A DNA stretch of 64,000 nt from Burkholderiales bacterium. Lineage in GTDB: Bacteria > Pseudomonadota > Gammaproteobacteria > Burkholderiales > Thiobacteraceae. The stretch lies in assembly GCA_023511995.1 (NCBI GenBank), contig JAIMAL010000001.1, positions 219,154 through 283,153 of the forward strand, written 5' to 3'. Numbering within the stretch: the first letter of the stretch is position 1; every line of letters begins with the position of its first letter. Below the pieces are notes generated by a model. The model saw only the letters and a list, made by a program, of their open reading frames with translations, had not been told where the DNA came from and searched no databases. Shown in pieces: positions 56,931-64,000 of this stretch. The translations under genes were made by a program, and so were the position numbers.

Positions 56931-57950
56931 TCAAAAGGCAACGTCGCAATCTTCGGGTTCGCTCCTGGCTTGACGGCCTTTCCATTCCGGGCTTGCCTCG
57001 ATGGCCTCTTGCTGGCGTTTGCTCAGCCGGTCAAAGGCCGGCCAGGTGTCGGGGTCGTCAATATCAAAGATGATCGGATCGGCAACATCAGGCGGCGGGG
57101 TCATGCCCTTGGGCAGCGGGGCGATGGATCGGATTTCGGCAAACGTGTTGCCGCTTCTCTCGGCGTGCACGATGTTGAGCAGGCAGGGCGCACCGATCAG
57201 GCGGCGCAGGTTGAAACCGGCTAGCTCCTCCGGCGTAAAGGGGCGGCCACGCCACGCCTCAAGGAAGGCGCGCAGGGCGGACTTTGTGTGCACGCTTGCC
57301 GTGAAACGGCGGCTCAAGGTGAACGGCGTTCCATCGCTCCGGCGCTCGTCCAGTTGCCATGCAATGGCGATTTTGCGGACGTGCTTACGCTCGCCCTGGA
57401 ATTCCACGGGTTGGGTGCCAAGGTCGATCACATGACAGCAGCGGGCGGGCAGGCTTCCAGATGGGGGCAGTTCAAAGGTTTGCATATCGGCGGACAAGTT
57501 CAGGCTCATGGTTGATGCTCCTTGATGATGTTTTCCTTGTTTGCAGGGTTTACGGTCAGGGCTCAGGCACCACGCGGGCAGGCCGTAGGGCGGTTTGCTC
57601 ACGGGGTCGGGGGAATCCGGCAAGGCCGGATCATTGAAGGCCAGCCGCAGGGCAGCCCACGGCAGGCACATATTGCGGGCCAGCAGCCCGGTTGAAGCAC
57701 GGGCAGATGCCTCGGCTTCGGCACGGGGCAGCCCGCCGTCGTGCTCAAGAATGCCGGAGCGTTCCTCGTAGTGCTCCCGCAGCATCTCGGCCCACAGGTA
57801 GGCGAGCAGGTCGGGCTTGCGCTCACGGATCACCGGCAGCCAGCGCTTCAGCGCCGCCTTGTTGCCGGTCACCTTGATGGTGCCAGCAGGGGAAAGCGCC
57901 AGCCTCACACCGTCAGCTTGCGCCTCGCGGATGATGGTCGCTGGGTTCAT
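56931..57950 (-). CDS. Continuous frame joining a TubC-like N-terminal module and a phage replication-associated protein
   Basis: 339 residues if read from ATG 57950, which overlaps the primase stop (ATGA). Residues 1-147 (MNPATIIREAQADGVRLALS, later ERKPDLLAYLW) resemble the TubC-like docking-domain family common in phage islands. Residues 148-339 (MSLNLSADMQTFELP, then GERKHVRKIAIAWQLDERR and RSIAPLPKGM) look like a phage single-strand-binding/replication-type protein. A good internal start at 57509 suggests it is also made alone. No stop separates them, so a fusion or lost stop is possible. Confidence 0.6.
   Translation of the reverse strand: MNPATIIREAQADGVRLALSPAGTIKVTGNKAALKRWLPVIRERKPDLLAYLWAEMLREHYEERSGILEHDGGLPRAEAEASARASTGLLARNMCLPWAALRLAFNDPALPDSPDPVSKPPYGLPAWCLSPDRKPCKQGKHHQGASTMSLNLSADMQTFELPPSGSLPARCCHVIDLGTQPVEFQGERKHVRKIAIAWQLDERRSDGTPFTLSRRFTASVHTKSALRAFLEAWRGRPFTPEELAGFNLRRLIGAPCLLNIVHAERSGNTFAEIRSIAPLPKGMTPPPDVADPIIFDIDDPDTWPAFDRLSKRQQEAIEASPEWKGRQARSEPEDCDVAF
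57504..57530 (-). promoter_or_regulatory. Internal ribosome-binding site and ATG at 57509
   Basis: AAGGAGCATCAACC-ATG gives a strong site within the longer frame, so the second module (192 residues, ending at 56931) is probably translated on its own. Confidence 0.6.
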
Positions 57951-60250
57951 ACCTCCGCCTCTCCTTCGTCCAGGTCGCCCGCTTCGGGGTCTTCGCACAA
58001 GATGCTCAACCCCTCCACAAGATGCTCACCTTTTTTTGTTGAGCACCTTGTGGCATCTTGAGCACCTTGTGGGGGGGCTTCGCACAAGATGCTCATCCCT
58101 TCCACAAGATGCTCAACATTTTGGGTTGAGCACCTTGTGGCATCTTGAGCACCTTGTGGCAGATACCACTTCCAAACCGCCCCCTTGCCCCCGAACGCGC
58201 CCCCCTCTTTCCTGGCCTCAACCCCCAGCGCTTTCTGCGCCCGGCGGATCGTCGCCCAGGAAAACCCGGCGCCGTCGGCGTCGGTTTTGATCGCCTTGAC
58301 CGGCAGCGGCCCATCGGCCAGCAGATCGGCAAGAAACCGCTTTGCCTCCTCCAGGGTGCCGCCTTCGTTGTCGGGGTCGGCCTCAGCTTCGGCGAGCAGT
58401 TCGCGCGCCGCGCCTTCTATGGCGTTCCCCCACAGCACACCAGATGCAAAGATGCCGGGGTGCGTTTTCAGTTCGGCCTGCTGCAACCCATACTCAAACC
58501 CGCCGTCATCAGGCCCATTGTTTGCCTTGGCGCGGCACAAAACCCGAACGGTGCGCCCGTCTTCGCCTTCCTCCTTGCGCTTGGCGGCCACCATCACAAT
58601 GCGCGCCAGCGCGCCAAAGGCGATTGAGCCGTTCAGGCGTTCCACCGGCTCGCGCCCGGCGGTTCCTTTGGTGAAATGCGTGATGCCCAGCAGCGCGCAG
58701 CGGGCAGCCCGTGCAAGATCGGCCAGGGGTTGCAACCCGCGCCTCGTCTCGGCGTTTCGGTGCGAATCGCCGGCCACGGCGGAAACAATGGGGTCTACGA
58801 TCAGCAGCCGGACGTTTCCAACGTCAGCCAGCTTTCGGCGCAACGGCTCGATGTCGTGCGCCGGGTCAAACGCGCGCCGCTCGCCGCCTTCCAAAACATC
58901 GCCCACGAAGAAAACCCGGCTCAGATCAGCGCCCATCAGCGCCAGGCGCGGAATCAAGGTGTCGGCGGGATCGTCTTCGCCGCTCCAGATTGTGACGTTC
59001 CCAGGCTCCGCCCGGGTGCCATCCGGCCAACGCCCACCGCTCGTTATCGTTGCGGCCAGTGACAAGGCAATCGTCGTTTTGCCAGTGCCTGGTGCGCCCG
59101 CCAGGATGTGCATCTTGCCCGCCGCCAGCCAGCCATGCCACAGCCAGGTTATCGGCTCGGGTTCAATGTCGGACGCCCTGGTCAGGATCACGTCCCGCAG
59201 CATGGCGGCTTCGCTCACGGCAGGCCCTACCGGCGGCGCGGCGGCCTCGATGCATGCGCGCACCGCCTCCAGCCCATCCCGGGCGTGCAGGTCGTTGAAG
59301 TCGCCACCCTTGCCAAGATCGGCAGGCGGGGCAGCCAAGGGGCAGCGCAGCGCTTGGGCGGCCTTGACCGCTTCGGGATGGGGTCGGCCTTCTTCGCCCA
59401 AGTCTGCGGCGACCACAATCTGAACGCCGGGATGATTGGCGCGGATGGTTTCAGCGGCGGCCTTGAGATTCCCAACCGATAGCGCAGCCGCCACCGGCTC
59501 GCCCAGGGCGGCGGCGATGCTCAAAGCCGTTGCTATCCCTTCGGCGAGCACTGCCCGGCCAGATGATGGCAGCGGGCCGGTTGCCCAATACCCGACGGCC
59601 TTGATGCCACCGGCCAGCGCCGCCTTGCGCCCTTGCTCATCGATCAGTTCCAATGTCGCCGGGTTATGCTCGTGCCCTTTCACCGGCGCAATGAGCAGCA
59701 CCCCCTCCAGCGTCTCGCCGCGTGCTTGGGGCGCATACCCGGCGTGGCGGGTGAATTCCGTCGCATGCAATGCGCGCAGGGTTACGGTGGGTGCAACGCC
59801 CTTGCGCTTCAGATAGGGATGGTCTGGACTGGCAGGGGATGCCGCCTTCCAGATGGCGGCGGCCAAGGCAGCGGCGCGTTTTGCCCGTCTCTGCCGCTCG
59901 GCTTCGGCCTCGGCCTTCGCCTTCTCGATGCGGCGGCGGGCTTCGGCTTCCTCTGCCGGGGTCAAGCGGCGGCCCAGATCGGCGCGCCATCCCCCAGAAA
60001 TGCCGCTCCGCCAGTCGCCGAATGCGCCGGCTGGGATGCCGTCGGCGTGGAGCACATACCAGCCGGCATCGTCGCCGCGCTCGCCGTTGCTTGAAAACCG
60101 ATGCAATCGCCCATCGGGGATAATCTCACCGGGCGGGGTGATGCCGGCCGATTGCATCGCGGCGGCAAAGTGTGGGAGAATATCGCGCGTTGTTGAGACT
60201 TCCGCCGCTTCCTGGTGCCAGCCGGGAGCGGCGTTTTTATTTGGCAGCAT
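57947..60250 (-). CDS. Primase/RepA-type ATPase replication protein of the element
   Basis: 767 residues. N-terminal part has a primase-like/Zn-free region with PDHPYLKRKGV and TOPRIM-type AEGIATALSIAAALG and VVAADLGEEG; the second half is an AAA/RecA-like ATPase with GAPGTGKTTIALSLAATI, LLIVDPIVSA and LLGITHFTKG, as in plasmid RepA and phage primase-helicases. The C-terminus has a 29-residue tandem repeat (PQGAQDATRCST with EHLVEGMSILCE). It likely opens and primes the element's origin. Start ATG 60250. Confidence 0.82.
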   Translation of the reverse strand: MLPNKNAAPGWHQEAAEVSTTRDILPHFAAAMQSAGITPPGEIIPDGRLHRFSSNGERGDDAGWYVLHADGIPAGAFGDWRSGISGGWRADLGRRLTPAEEAEARRRIEKAKAEAEAERQRRAKRAAALAAAIWKAASPASPDHPYLKRKGVAPTVTLRALHATEFTRHAGYAPQARGETLEGVLLIAPVKGHEHNPATLELIDEQGRKAALAGGIKAVGYWATGPLPSSGRAVLAEGIATALSIAAALGEPVAAALSVGNLKAAAETIRANHPGVQIVVAADLGEEGRPHPEAVKAAQALRCPLAAPPADLGKGGDFNDLHARDGLEAVRACIEAAAPPVGPAVSEAAMLRDVILTRASDIEPEPITWLWHGWLAAGKMHILAGAPGTGKTTIALSLAATITSGGRWPDGTRAEPGNVTIWSGEDDPADTLIPRLALMGADLSRVFFVGDVLEGGERRAFDPAHDIEPLRRKLADVGNVRLLIVDPIVSAVAGDSHRNAETRRGLQPLADLARAARCALLGITHFTKGTAGREPVERLNGSIAFGALARIVMVAAKRKEEGEDGRTVRVLCRAKANNGPDDGGFEYGLQQAELKTHPGIFASGVLWGNAIEGAARELLAEAEADPDNEGGTLEEAKRFLADLLADGPLPVKAIKTDADGAGFSWATIRRAQKALGVEARKEGGAFGGKGAVWKWYLPQGAQDATRCSTQNVEHLVEGMSILCEAPPQGAQDATRCSTKKGEHLVEGLSILCEDPEAGDLDEGEAEV
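57995..58159. repeat. Eight-copy CACAAGRTGCTCA motif array in hairpins
   Basis: Motif CACAAGATGCTCA occurs forward near 57996, 58016, 58083 and 58103, and as inverse TGAGCACCTTGTG near 58039, 58059, 58126 and 58146. The pairs form hairpins (16-bp stem CCACAAGATGCTCAAC with GTTGAGCACCTTGTGG). Units of about 87 bp repeat in tandem and encode the primase C-terminal repeats. It may be an iteron-type origin. Confidence 0.75.
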
Positions 60251-60262
60251 GGCGAGCCCTCC

Positions 60263-60463
60263 TCAGGCTTTCACGCGATTGGCGGCGCGCTCAGCCAGCC
60301 ATTGCTCTACCTCGGCCAGGCTCCAGCCTACAGCGCGCGCAGACAAAGAGATTGGGCGGGGAAACTTCCCCTGCCTCACAAGTGCGTAAATGCTCGACCG
60401 GCTCAAGCCAATGCGCTTGCGCAGCTCAGGCAAACGAAGGATGACGGTTTGCTCCATAGCCAT
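60263..60463 (-). CDS. AlpA-type helix-turn-helix regulator
   Basis: 66 residues: ILRLPELRKRIGLSRSSIYALV then QGKFPRPISLSARAVGWSLAEVEQWLAERA, the AlpA/excisionase fold. Such proteins activate integrase or act as excision factors in integrated elements. AAGGAGAACC precedes ATG 60463. It is directly upstream of the primase gene, 12 bp away. Confidence 0.88.
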   Translation of the reverse strand: MAMEQTVILRLPELRKRIGLSRSSIYALVRQGKFPRPISLSARAVGWSLAEVEQWLAERAANRVKA

Positions 60464-60609
60464 GCTTGGTTCTCCTTGCGAACACAGGGAAATTCCTGCA
60501 TGGCTCTGGATATTGGGGCCGCAAGGGGGCTTGCGGTCAACATATCGCCCCGCCATGCGGCAAACCCGCATGGAATCAAGGCTTTGGCAGGGGCGTTAGG
60601 TGGTGGGCG

Positions 60610-61260
60610 TTAGGCCTTACGCCTGCGCATCGTGCGCTTTTCTGGCATCAGCAAGGCAGATGCGATTTGCGAGGGCGGTTCCTTTGGCAACAGCTGACGG
60701 ACTCTCGCTTCCGAGATTCCGAATTTTTTGGCGGCGGCTTTTGTGCCGTGCTCGTCCCGAAAGGCCCGAAGCTCGGCCAGCTTTTCGGGCGTCCATTTCT
60801 TTTGCTCTTCGGGATGCGACCCCATGCGCTTCATTTCTTCTGGCAGTTCCCAGGGGTCAGGTAGCGAAGTCGCCCAGGCTACGAAGTCGGCAATCCTCAC
60901 AAAGATTTTGTGAGGATTATTCTGTGCCTCTTTATCGGGATCATGCTCGCCGGGGGGCGCGGCAGTTTGCACAATGGGCAGCAATCCAACTGCAACATGA
61001 CGCTTCGCCACGCGCACCCGCTTAATCCATTCCACAATATTCTCGTAGGCGGTTTCTTTCTGCCGGGACGGCAATAGCAGCTCCGTCACGAACAGGAGGC
61101 GCGCAACTGGGGATTCGGGATCAACGCCCACAGAGAGGGCGCACAAATCTTCAATGCTCCCCACGACCATGTTGCGCCAATGCGCCCAATCAATATCAAA
61201 GATTTTCCACTGTCTGATCCTATCCAGACGGCTTTGCAGATTGTCGTTGCTGTCCATCAT
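60610..61260 (-). CDS. Element protein of unknown function with C-terminal HTH-like segment
   Basis: 216 residues. The first half (SRLDRIRQWKIFDIDWAHWR, VVGSIEDLCALSVGVDPES) has the look of phage-island proteins; the C-terminus (WTPEKLAELRAFRDEHGTKAAAKKFGISEARVRQLL) resembles a homeodomain-like HTH. It could be a regulator of the replication genes. No named family is recognised. Start ATG 61260. Confidence 0.6.
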   Translation of the reverse strand: MMDSNDNLQSRLDRIRQWKIFDIDWAHWRNMVVGSIEDLCALSVGVDPESPVARLLFVTELLLPSRQKETAYENIVEWIKRVRVAKRHVAVGLLPIVQTAAPPGEHDPDKEAQNNPHKIFVRIADFVAWATSLPDPWELPEEMKRMGSHPEEQKKWTPEKLAELRAFRDEHGTKAAAKKFGISEARVRQLLPKEPPSQIASALLMPEKRTMRRRKA

Positions 61261-61365
61261 TGCGCCCCTTCACGCAAACCCTTGATGTTCGGATGCCGCG
61301 CCAGCCGGGTAAGGGTGCCCCGGTTTTCGCCCCGTCGGGCTAGGCGCGGCAAAACTCTGTCAGTA

Positions 61366-61656
61366 TCAGCGCATGGATTGCTCGATGCGCAGCACGGCAC
61401 GCCCGCCCACGGCTTTGGCGAAGCGTTCCACGGTGCGCATGGATGGCAGCCGCTTGCCGCTTTCCAGCCGCGCTATCACGCTTTGCGTAGTGCCCATGCG
61501 CTCGGCAACTTCGCTTTGCGACAGTCCGGCGCGGATACGGGCGGCAATCAGTTCGCGCGCGATGGCGAATTCAGCTTCTTGCGCCTCGTATTCGGCCAAC
61601 ACTTGCGGGTCGCGCTTCCATTGCTCAATCAGTTTCTTTGCCGGTATCGGTTTCAT
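61366..61656 (-). CDS. XRE-family antitoxin (HigA-like)
   Basis: 96 residues with a Cro/C1 helix-turn-helix, RIRAGLSQSEVAERMGTTQSVIARLESGKRLPS. An N-terminal helix precedes it (YEAQEAEFAIARELIAAR). ATG 61656 overlaps the toxin stop (ATGA). The toxin-first order is typical of HigBA modules, in which the antitoxin neutralises the toxin and represses the promoter. Confidence 0.88.
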   Translation of the reverse strand: MKPIPAKKLIEQWKRDPQVLAEYEAQEAEFAIARELIAARIRAGLSQSEVAERMGTTQSVIARLESGKRLPSMRTVERFAKAVGGRAVLRIEQSMR

Positions 61657-61976
61657 TCCAGTTCCTCCTTGCGACGGCGCGCCGTTTCCAGTGCGGCGCG
61701 CGGCGTCTTTCTCGTCTTCTTCGTAAAGACATGCAAGACCAGCAGCCGCCGGCCAGTGTCTGCAAAATAGATGGCACGCGCGTTGCCGTCTCTTCCTTGC
61801 ATGCGCATCTCCCACAGCTTGCTTTCCAGCGGGCGGATATGCGGCATCCCAATTTTCATCGGCCCGAAAGCCTCGACAAGCTCGACAATGTGCCAAAACC
61901 GCGCCCTCAAGTCGGGTGGCAGGGCGTCAAGCTCGCTCGCAGCCAGCGGGTGCAACCAAACATGCCATTGGTTCAT
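61653..61976 (-). CDS. RelE/HigB-type toxin (phage Gp49-like)
   Basis: 107 residues with the RelE-fold pattern: WHVWLHPLAASELDALPPDLRARFW, then PLESKLWEMRMQGRDGNARAIYFADTGRRLLVLHVFTKKTRKTP. The Lys/Arg/His-rich C-terminal half is that of mRNA-cleaving toxins of the HigB/Gp49 group. It may stabilise the element or block phage. Confidence 0.86.
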   Translation of the reverse strand: MNQWHVWLHPLAASELDALPPDLRARFWHIVELVEAFGPMKIGMPHIRPLESKLWEMRMQGRDGNARAIYFADTGRRLLVLHVFTKKTRKTPRAALETARRRKEELE

Positions 61977-62033
61977 AGTATGCCTTTTTTGCTATTGCCT
62001 GTCCAGCCGCCATTGTCTGGTAGCGCTGCGGCG

Positions 62034-63269
62034 TCACAGGCTTTTCCTCAGCGGCACAATCTCCGCCCCATCGCGCAGCCGGTCGAGATAGTCGGCCCAT
62101 GCCTGCATCATCTTGCGGCGCACCTCGGCAAACTTCGTTCGGTTGTAAGCCTTGCCCAAGGCGTCAGGCACTCGGTGCGCCAGTTGGTGCTCGATGGCCT
62201 CGGCGGGGAACCCCAGCTTCTCATGCAACAGCGTGCGTGCCACGGCCCGCCAGCCGTGCCCCGTCAGTTCCTCTCTGGTATCGATGCCCAGGCGCCGGTA
62301 AGCGGCATTGATCGCCGCGTTCGAAAGGTGCTGCATCGGGCTTCGTCCGCCCGGAAAAACCCAGCCACCCGGCAAATGACCAGTCAGCGGGAATAGATCA
62401 CGCAGGATTGCGATTGCCTGCCGACTCAAAGGCACCAAGTGCTCGGCCTTGGTCTTCGTTACGGTGTAACGCCACTCGGCGGCTTCCAAATCAACATCGG
62501 CCCAGCGCATGGTGATTAGCTCCCCAGGGCGGCAGAAGACAAGCGGCAGCAGCCGGATTGCCGCCGCCACGATGGGCGAACCCTGGAAGGCGTCCAGCGC
62601 GCGCAGAATCTCGCCTACCCGCGCCGGGTCTGTCGGCGCGGCCATGTGGCGAGGGGATACCGGCGGCAGTGCGCCGCGCAAGGCAGGGGTCGGATCGCTT
62701 TCCGCCAGCCCGTTGGCGATGGCGAAGCGGATCACCTGGCCGACGGCTTGCAGGGCGCGGTGGGCAGTCTCCAGTTTGTTTGCCGCCTCGATGCGCCGCA
62801 CACAGGCGAGAATCTCCGGCGCCGTGATGTCAGACACCGGCCGGCGGCCCAGGTAGGGAAAGACATACACCTCCAACCGGCGTATCACCTTGTCCCGATG
62901 GGACGCGGCGCGGGTTGAGAGATAGCGTTTGTCCCACTCTCGGGCTACGGCTTCAAAGGTGTTCTCCGCCAGCGCTTTCTGGCGCAGCTTCTCGGTCTTG
63001 CGCGCTTCGCCGGGGTCGATGCCTCTGGCGAGCAGTTCGCGCGCTTCCTCACGATTCCGGCGCGCAGCGGATAGCGAAGTCTCGGGCCATCGCCCCACGG
63101 CGAGCAGCTTTGCCTTGCCGGCGAACTGGTATTTGAAGCGCCACAGCTTCCCGCCGGATGGGGTGATTTCCAAATACAGCCCGCCGCCGTCGAACAGCTT
63201 CCGGGTCTTTTCCGCCGGCTTCGCGTTGCGGATCGCGGCGTCGGTCAATGGGGTCGCTTTGCGTGCCAT
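62034..63269 (-). CDS. Tyrosine-type integrase
   Basis: 411 residues. N-terminal arm-binding domain (LTDAAIRNAKPAEKTRKLFD, YLEITPSGGKLWRFKYQF), then a catalytic domain with the nucleophile-set Arg in FCRPGELITMRWADVD, the HxxR region ELTGHGWRAVARTLLHEK and a late HRVPDALGKAYNRT with the Tyr. ATG 63269 (MARKATPLTD) follows GAGGAATCG and is preferred to 63299. It lies beside tmRNA and likely uses the ssrA 3' end as attB. Confidence 0.92.
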   Translation of the reverse strand: MARKATPLTDAAIRNAKPAEKTRKLFDGGGLYLEITPSGGKLWRFKYQFAGKAKLLAVGRWPETSLSAARRNREEARELLARGIDPGEARKTEKLRQKALAENTFEAVAREWDKRYLSTRAASHRDKVIRRLEVYVFPYLGRRPVSDITAPEILACVRRIEAANKLETAHRALQAVGQVIRFAIANGLAESDPTPALRGALPPVSPRHMAAPTDPARVGEILRALDAFQGSPIVAAAIRLLPLVFCRPGELITMRWADVDLEAAEWRYTVTKTKAEHLVPLSRQAIAILRDLFPLTGHLPGGWVFPGGRSPMQHLSNAAINAAYRRLGIDTREELTGHGWRAVARTLLHEKLGFPAEAIEHQLAHRVPDALGKAYNRTKFAEVRRKMMQAWADYLDRLRDGAEIVPLRKSL

Positions 63270-63287
63270 TGTTCGATTCCTCGCGGG

Positions 63288-63336
63288 CAGATACCCCAAA
63301 GGGGGGCGAGATACCCCAAAATCTACCCCTAAAATT
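63288..63336. repeat. Right-end integrase-arm-like repeats
   Basis: GATACCCCAAA occurs at 63290-63300 and 63310-63320, then TCTACCCCTAAAAT at 63322-63335. The last matches the left-end TCTACCCCTAAAT string. Multiple short direct copies upstream of int are typical of arm sites. Confidence 0.55.
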
Positions 63337-63373
63337 CGCGGATGGCAACGGAACAGTTCGGACGGCAGCGAAC

Positions 63374-63399
63374 AAAAAAGCCCGCATTTTCGCGGGCTT
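63374..63399 (-). terminator. Intrinsic terminator downstream of ssrA
   Basis: Minus-strand hairpin GCCCGCGAAAATGCGGGC followed by TTTTTT. It lies 45 bp beyond the tmRNA 3' end, in the element's right arm, and would end tmRNA transcription. Confidence 0.85.
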
Positions 63400-63443
63400 G
63401 GAAGGGGGTTCCGGATGTTGGCGGAAGGCTACGGAATGGTATG

Positions 63444-63807
63444 TGGTGGAGGCGGCGGGAATTGAACCCGCGTCCGTGAGTCCTCTACAGCCAGTTCTAC
63501 ATACTTAGCCTCGTCTTTTGCTTTGACCCGCACCCCGCCGACGGGCAGGCTGGTTGCGGGCGATCCGCTGGATTTTCGTCCCGGTCCCCGCGGCGTGGAC
63601 CGGGCTTACTTCCTGCTGTTTATGACGCTGCTGCTGGTTTTACCCAGCCCGGCCCGCAGGCCGACCGGTGCAGCGTCTGGCCTCAAGCGGCCAGAGCGTA
63701 AGATTCGTCGTTGGCGACTATCTTTGATTCGGCTGGATTAACGAGGTACTCCGACCCTCGGTATGCCCTGACTGCTTCGCAACCCACGTCGAAACCGGGT
63801 CGCCCCC
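63444..63807 (-). ncRNA. ssrA: Transfer-messenger RNA (tmRNA)
   Basis: 364 bases. The 5' end GGGGGCGACCCGGTTTCGAC pairs with the 3' end CGCCTCCACCA; the T arm GGTTCAATTCCCGCC is present. The reading frame for the tag lies at 63683-63715 and reads ANDESYALAA followed by TGA, so it rescues stalled ribosomes by adding a degradation tag. The 3' end is intact after element insertion. Confidence 0.97.
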
Positions 63808-63854
63808 AAAGCAAGTCGGTGTATTAGGTTTCCCCCGGCGGGGAAAGTTCCCGG

Positions 63855-63866
63855 GGGATTATACCC
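63855..63866 (-). promoter_or_regulatory. Promoter -10 region of ssrA
   Basis: TATAAT (minus strand, 63858-63863) lies 51 bp upstream of the mature tmRNA 5' end, consistent with a short leader removed by RNase P. The -35 region is not clear. Confidence 0.5.
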
Positions 63867-63887
63867 TGGACGGCGGGGGGCGGGACT

Positions 63888-63900
63888 TTGCTATAATCCG
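63888..63900 (+). promoter_or_regulatory. Divergent -10 element TATAAT
   Basis: TATAAT at 63892-63897 on the plus strand, preceded by GC-rich DNA without a clear -35. It would drive a gene beginning near or beyond the right edge. Confidence 0.45.
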
Positions 63901-63974
63901 CCCCGGATTTGTTGAACGTGTTCCGCGGATTCAAGTTTGAAGTGCAATTTTGATTAACGGGTAGGTGGGTCAGA

Positions 63975-64000
63975 ATGTGCGAGCATTTTGCCCCATCAAC
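63975..64000 (+). CDS. Possible start of a gene running off the right edge
   Basis: ATG 63975 begins an open frame MCEHFAPS that continues past the window. The upstream GGTAGGTGGG is a weak ribosome-binding site. A GTG at 63977 in another frame is an alternative. Too short for a function. Confidence 0.25.

Larger units (their letters stand above)
54585..63443. mobile_element. Integrative element inserted at the 3' end of ssrA
   Basis: About 8.9 kb between the liv/GGDEF region and tmRNA. It encodes a tyrosine integrase whose start lies 175 bp from the tmRNA 3' end, an AlpA-type regulator, replication genes and a toxin-antitoxin pair, all on the minus strand. The left end has TGGTGGCGGCG at 54585-54595, matching the tmRNA end TGGTGGAGGCG at 63444-63454 at 10 of 11 positions (candidate attL). 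No phage structural genes occur. Left boundary is inferred. Confidence 0.7.

Noticed and set aside
58000..58160. CRISPR array
   Set aside because: Repeats alternate in orientation, form hairpins and lie in a coding frame without unique spacers or cas genes.

Overview
The window is high-GC, densely packed DNA that looks like the chromosome of a betaproteobacterium, probably a respiratory chemolithotroph or facultative anaerobe. Supporting features are the ffh, YpjD/CcsA, YgiQ, nrdAB, purU and liv gene families, a hemP gene behind a Fur-type palindrome, a standard tmRNA whose tag reads ANDESYALAA, and a membrane formate dehydrogenase of the FdnGHI/FdoGHI type that uses selenocysteine. Genus cannot be assigned from the sequence alone.

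Layout. 1-5.2 kb: end of a TonB-dependent receptor, then a secreted BNR-repeat protein, a TlpA-like thioredoxin and a TonB protein, facing a second TonB gene. 5.2-19.7 kb: housekeeping and envelope genes (RNB exoribonuclease, YpjD, ffh, a PA2778/PA2779-like peptidase pair, two paralogous small membrane proteins, an M20 amidohydrolase, YgiQ radical SAM protein, a RaiA-cold-shock fusion, an MsbA-like ABC exporter, periplasmic cyclophilin). 19.9-26.9 kb: a second thioredoxin/BNR-like pair, cspA, a second-type infA, a HbpS/GlcG-like protein, a MerB-like protein without the catalytic cysteines, and several small membrane proteins. 27-31.2 kb: nrdA-nrdB behind two NrdR-type boxes. 31.3-37.3 kb: purU, a frameshifted SemiSWEET remnant, and an iron-linked group (hemP, outer-membrane protein, FMN-binding protein, apbE, small membrane protein), then fpr and a DUF2189 protein. 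37.4-46.4 kb: a full selenocysteine/formate dehydrogenase locus on the minus strand: fdnG (in-frame UGA at codon 196 with a SECIS hairpin), fdnH, fdnI, fdhE, selA, selB and tRNA-Sec. 46.5-54.5 kb: ampD, a thioredoxin, a Ca2+/cation antiporter, livKHMGF, and a broken CBS-GGDEF gene.

From about 54.6 to 63.44 kb lies a compact integrative element next to the 3' end of ssrA (tmRNA). It carries a tyrosine integrase, a HigB/HigA-like toxin-antitoxin pair, an AlpA-type regulator, a large primase/RepA-type ATPase, a DnaQ/PolB-like exonuclease, a RuvC-like resolvase and a coiled-coil DNA-binding protein, but no capsid, terminase or lysis genes. This gene content resembles a phage-satellite-like or plasmid-like element. 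The 3' end of its primase/ATPase gene holds eight copies of a 13-bp motif arranged in hairpins, which could be a replication origin or regulatory array.

How the parts work together: the formate dehydrogenase genes, their assembly factor and the Sec insertion machinery form one transcription-direction unit, so the enzyme and the means to decode its UGA are co-located (selD is not in the window). The TonB receptor and TonB genes suggest energised uptake of a metal or metal complex, and the hemP group suggests an iron-regulated flavin electron-transfer route. Three single-base disruptions (two in the SemiSWEET remnant, one in the CBS-GGDEF gene) may be true decay or assembly errors.
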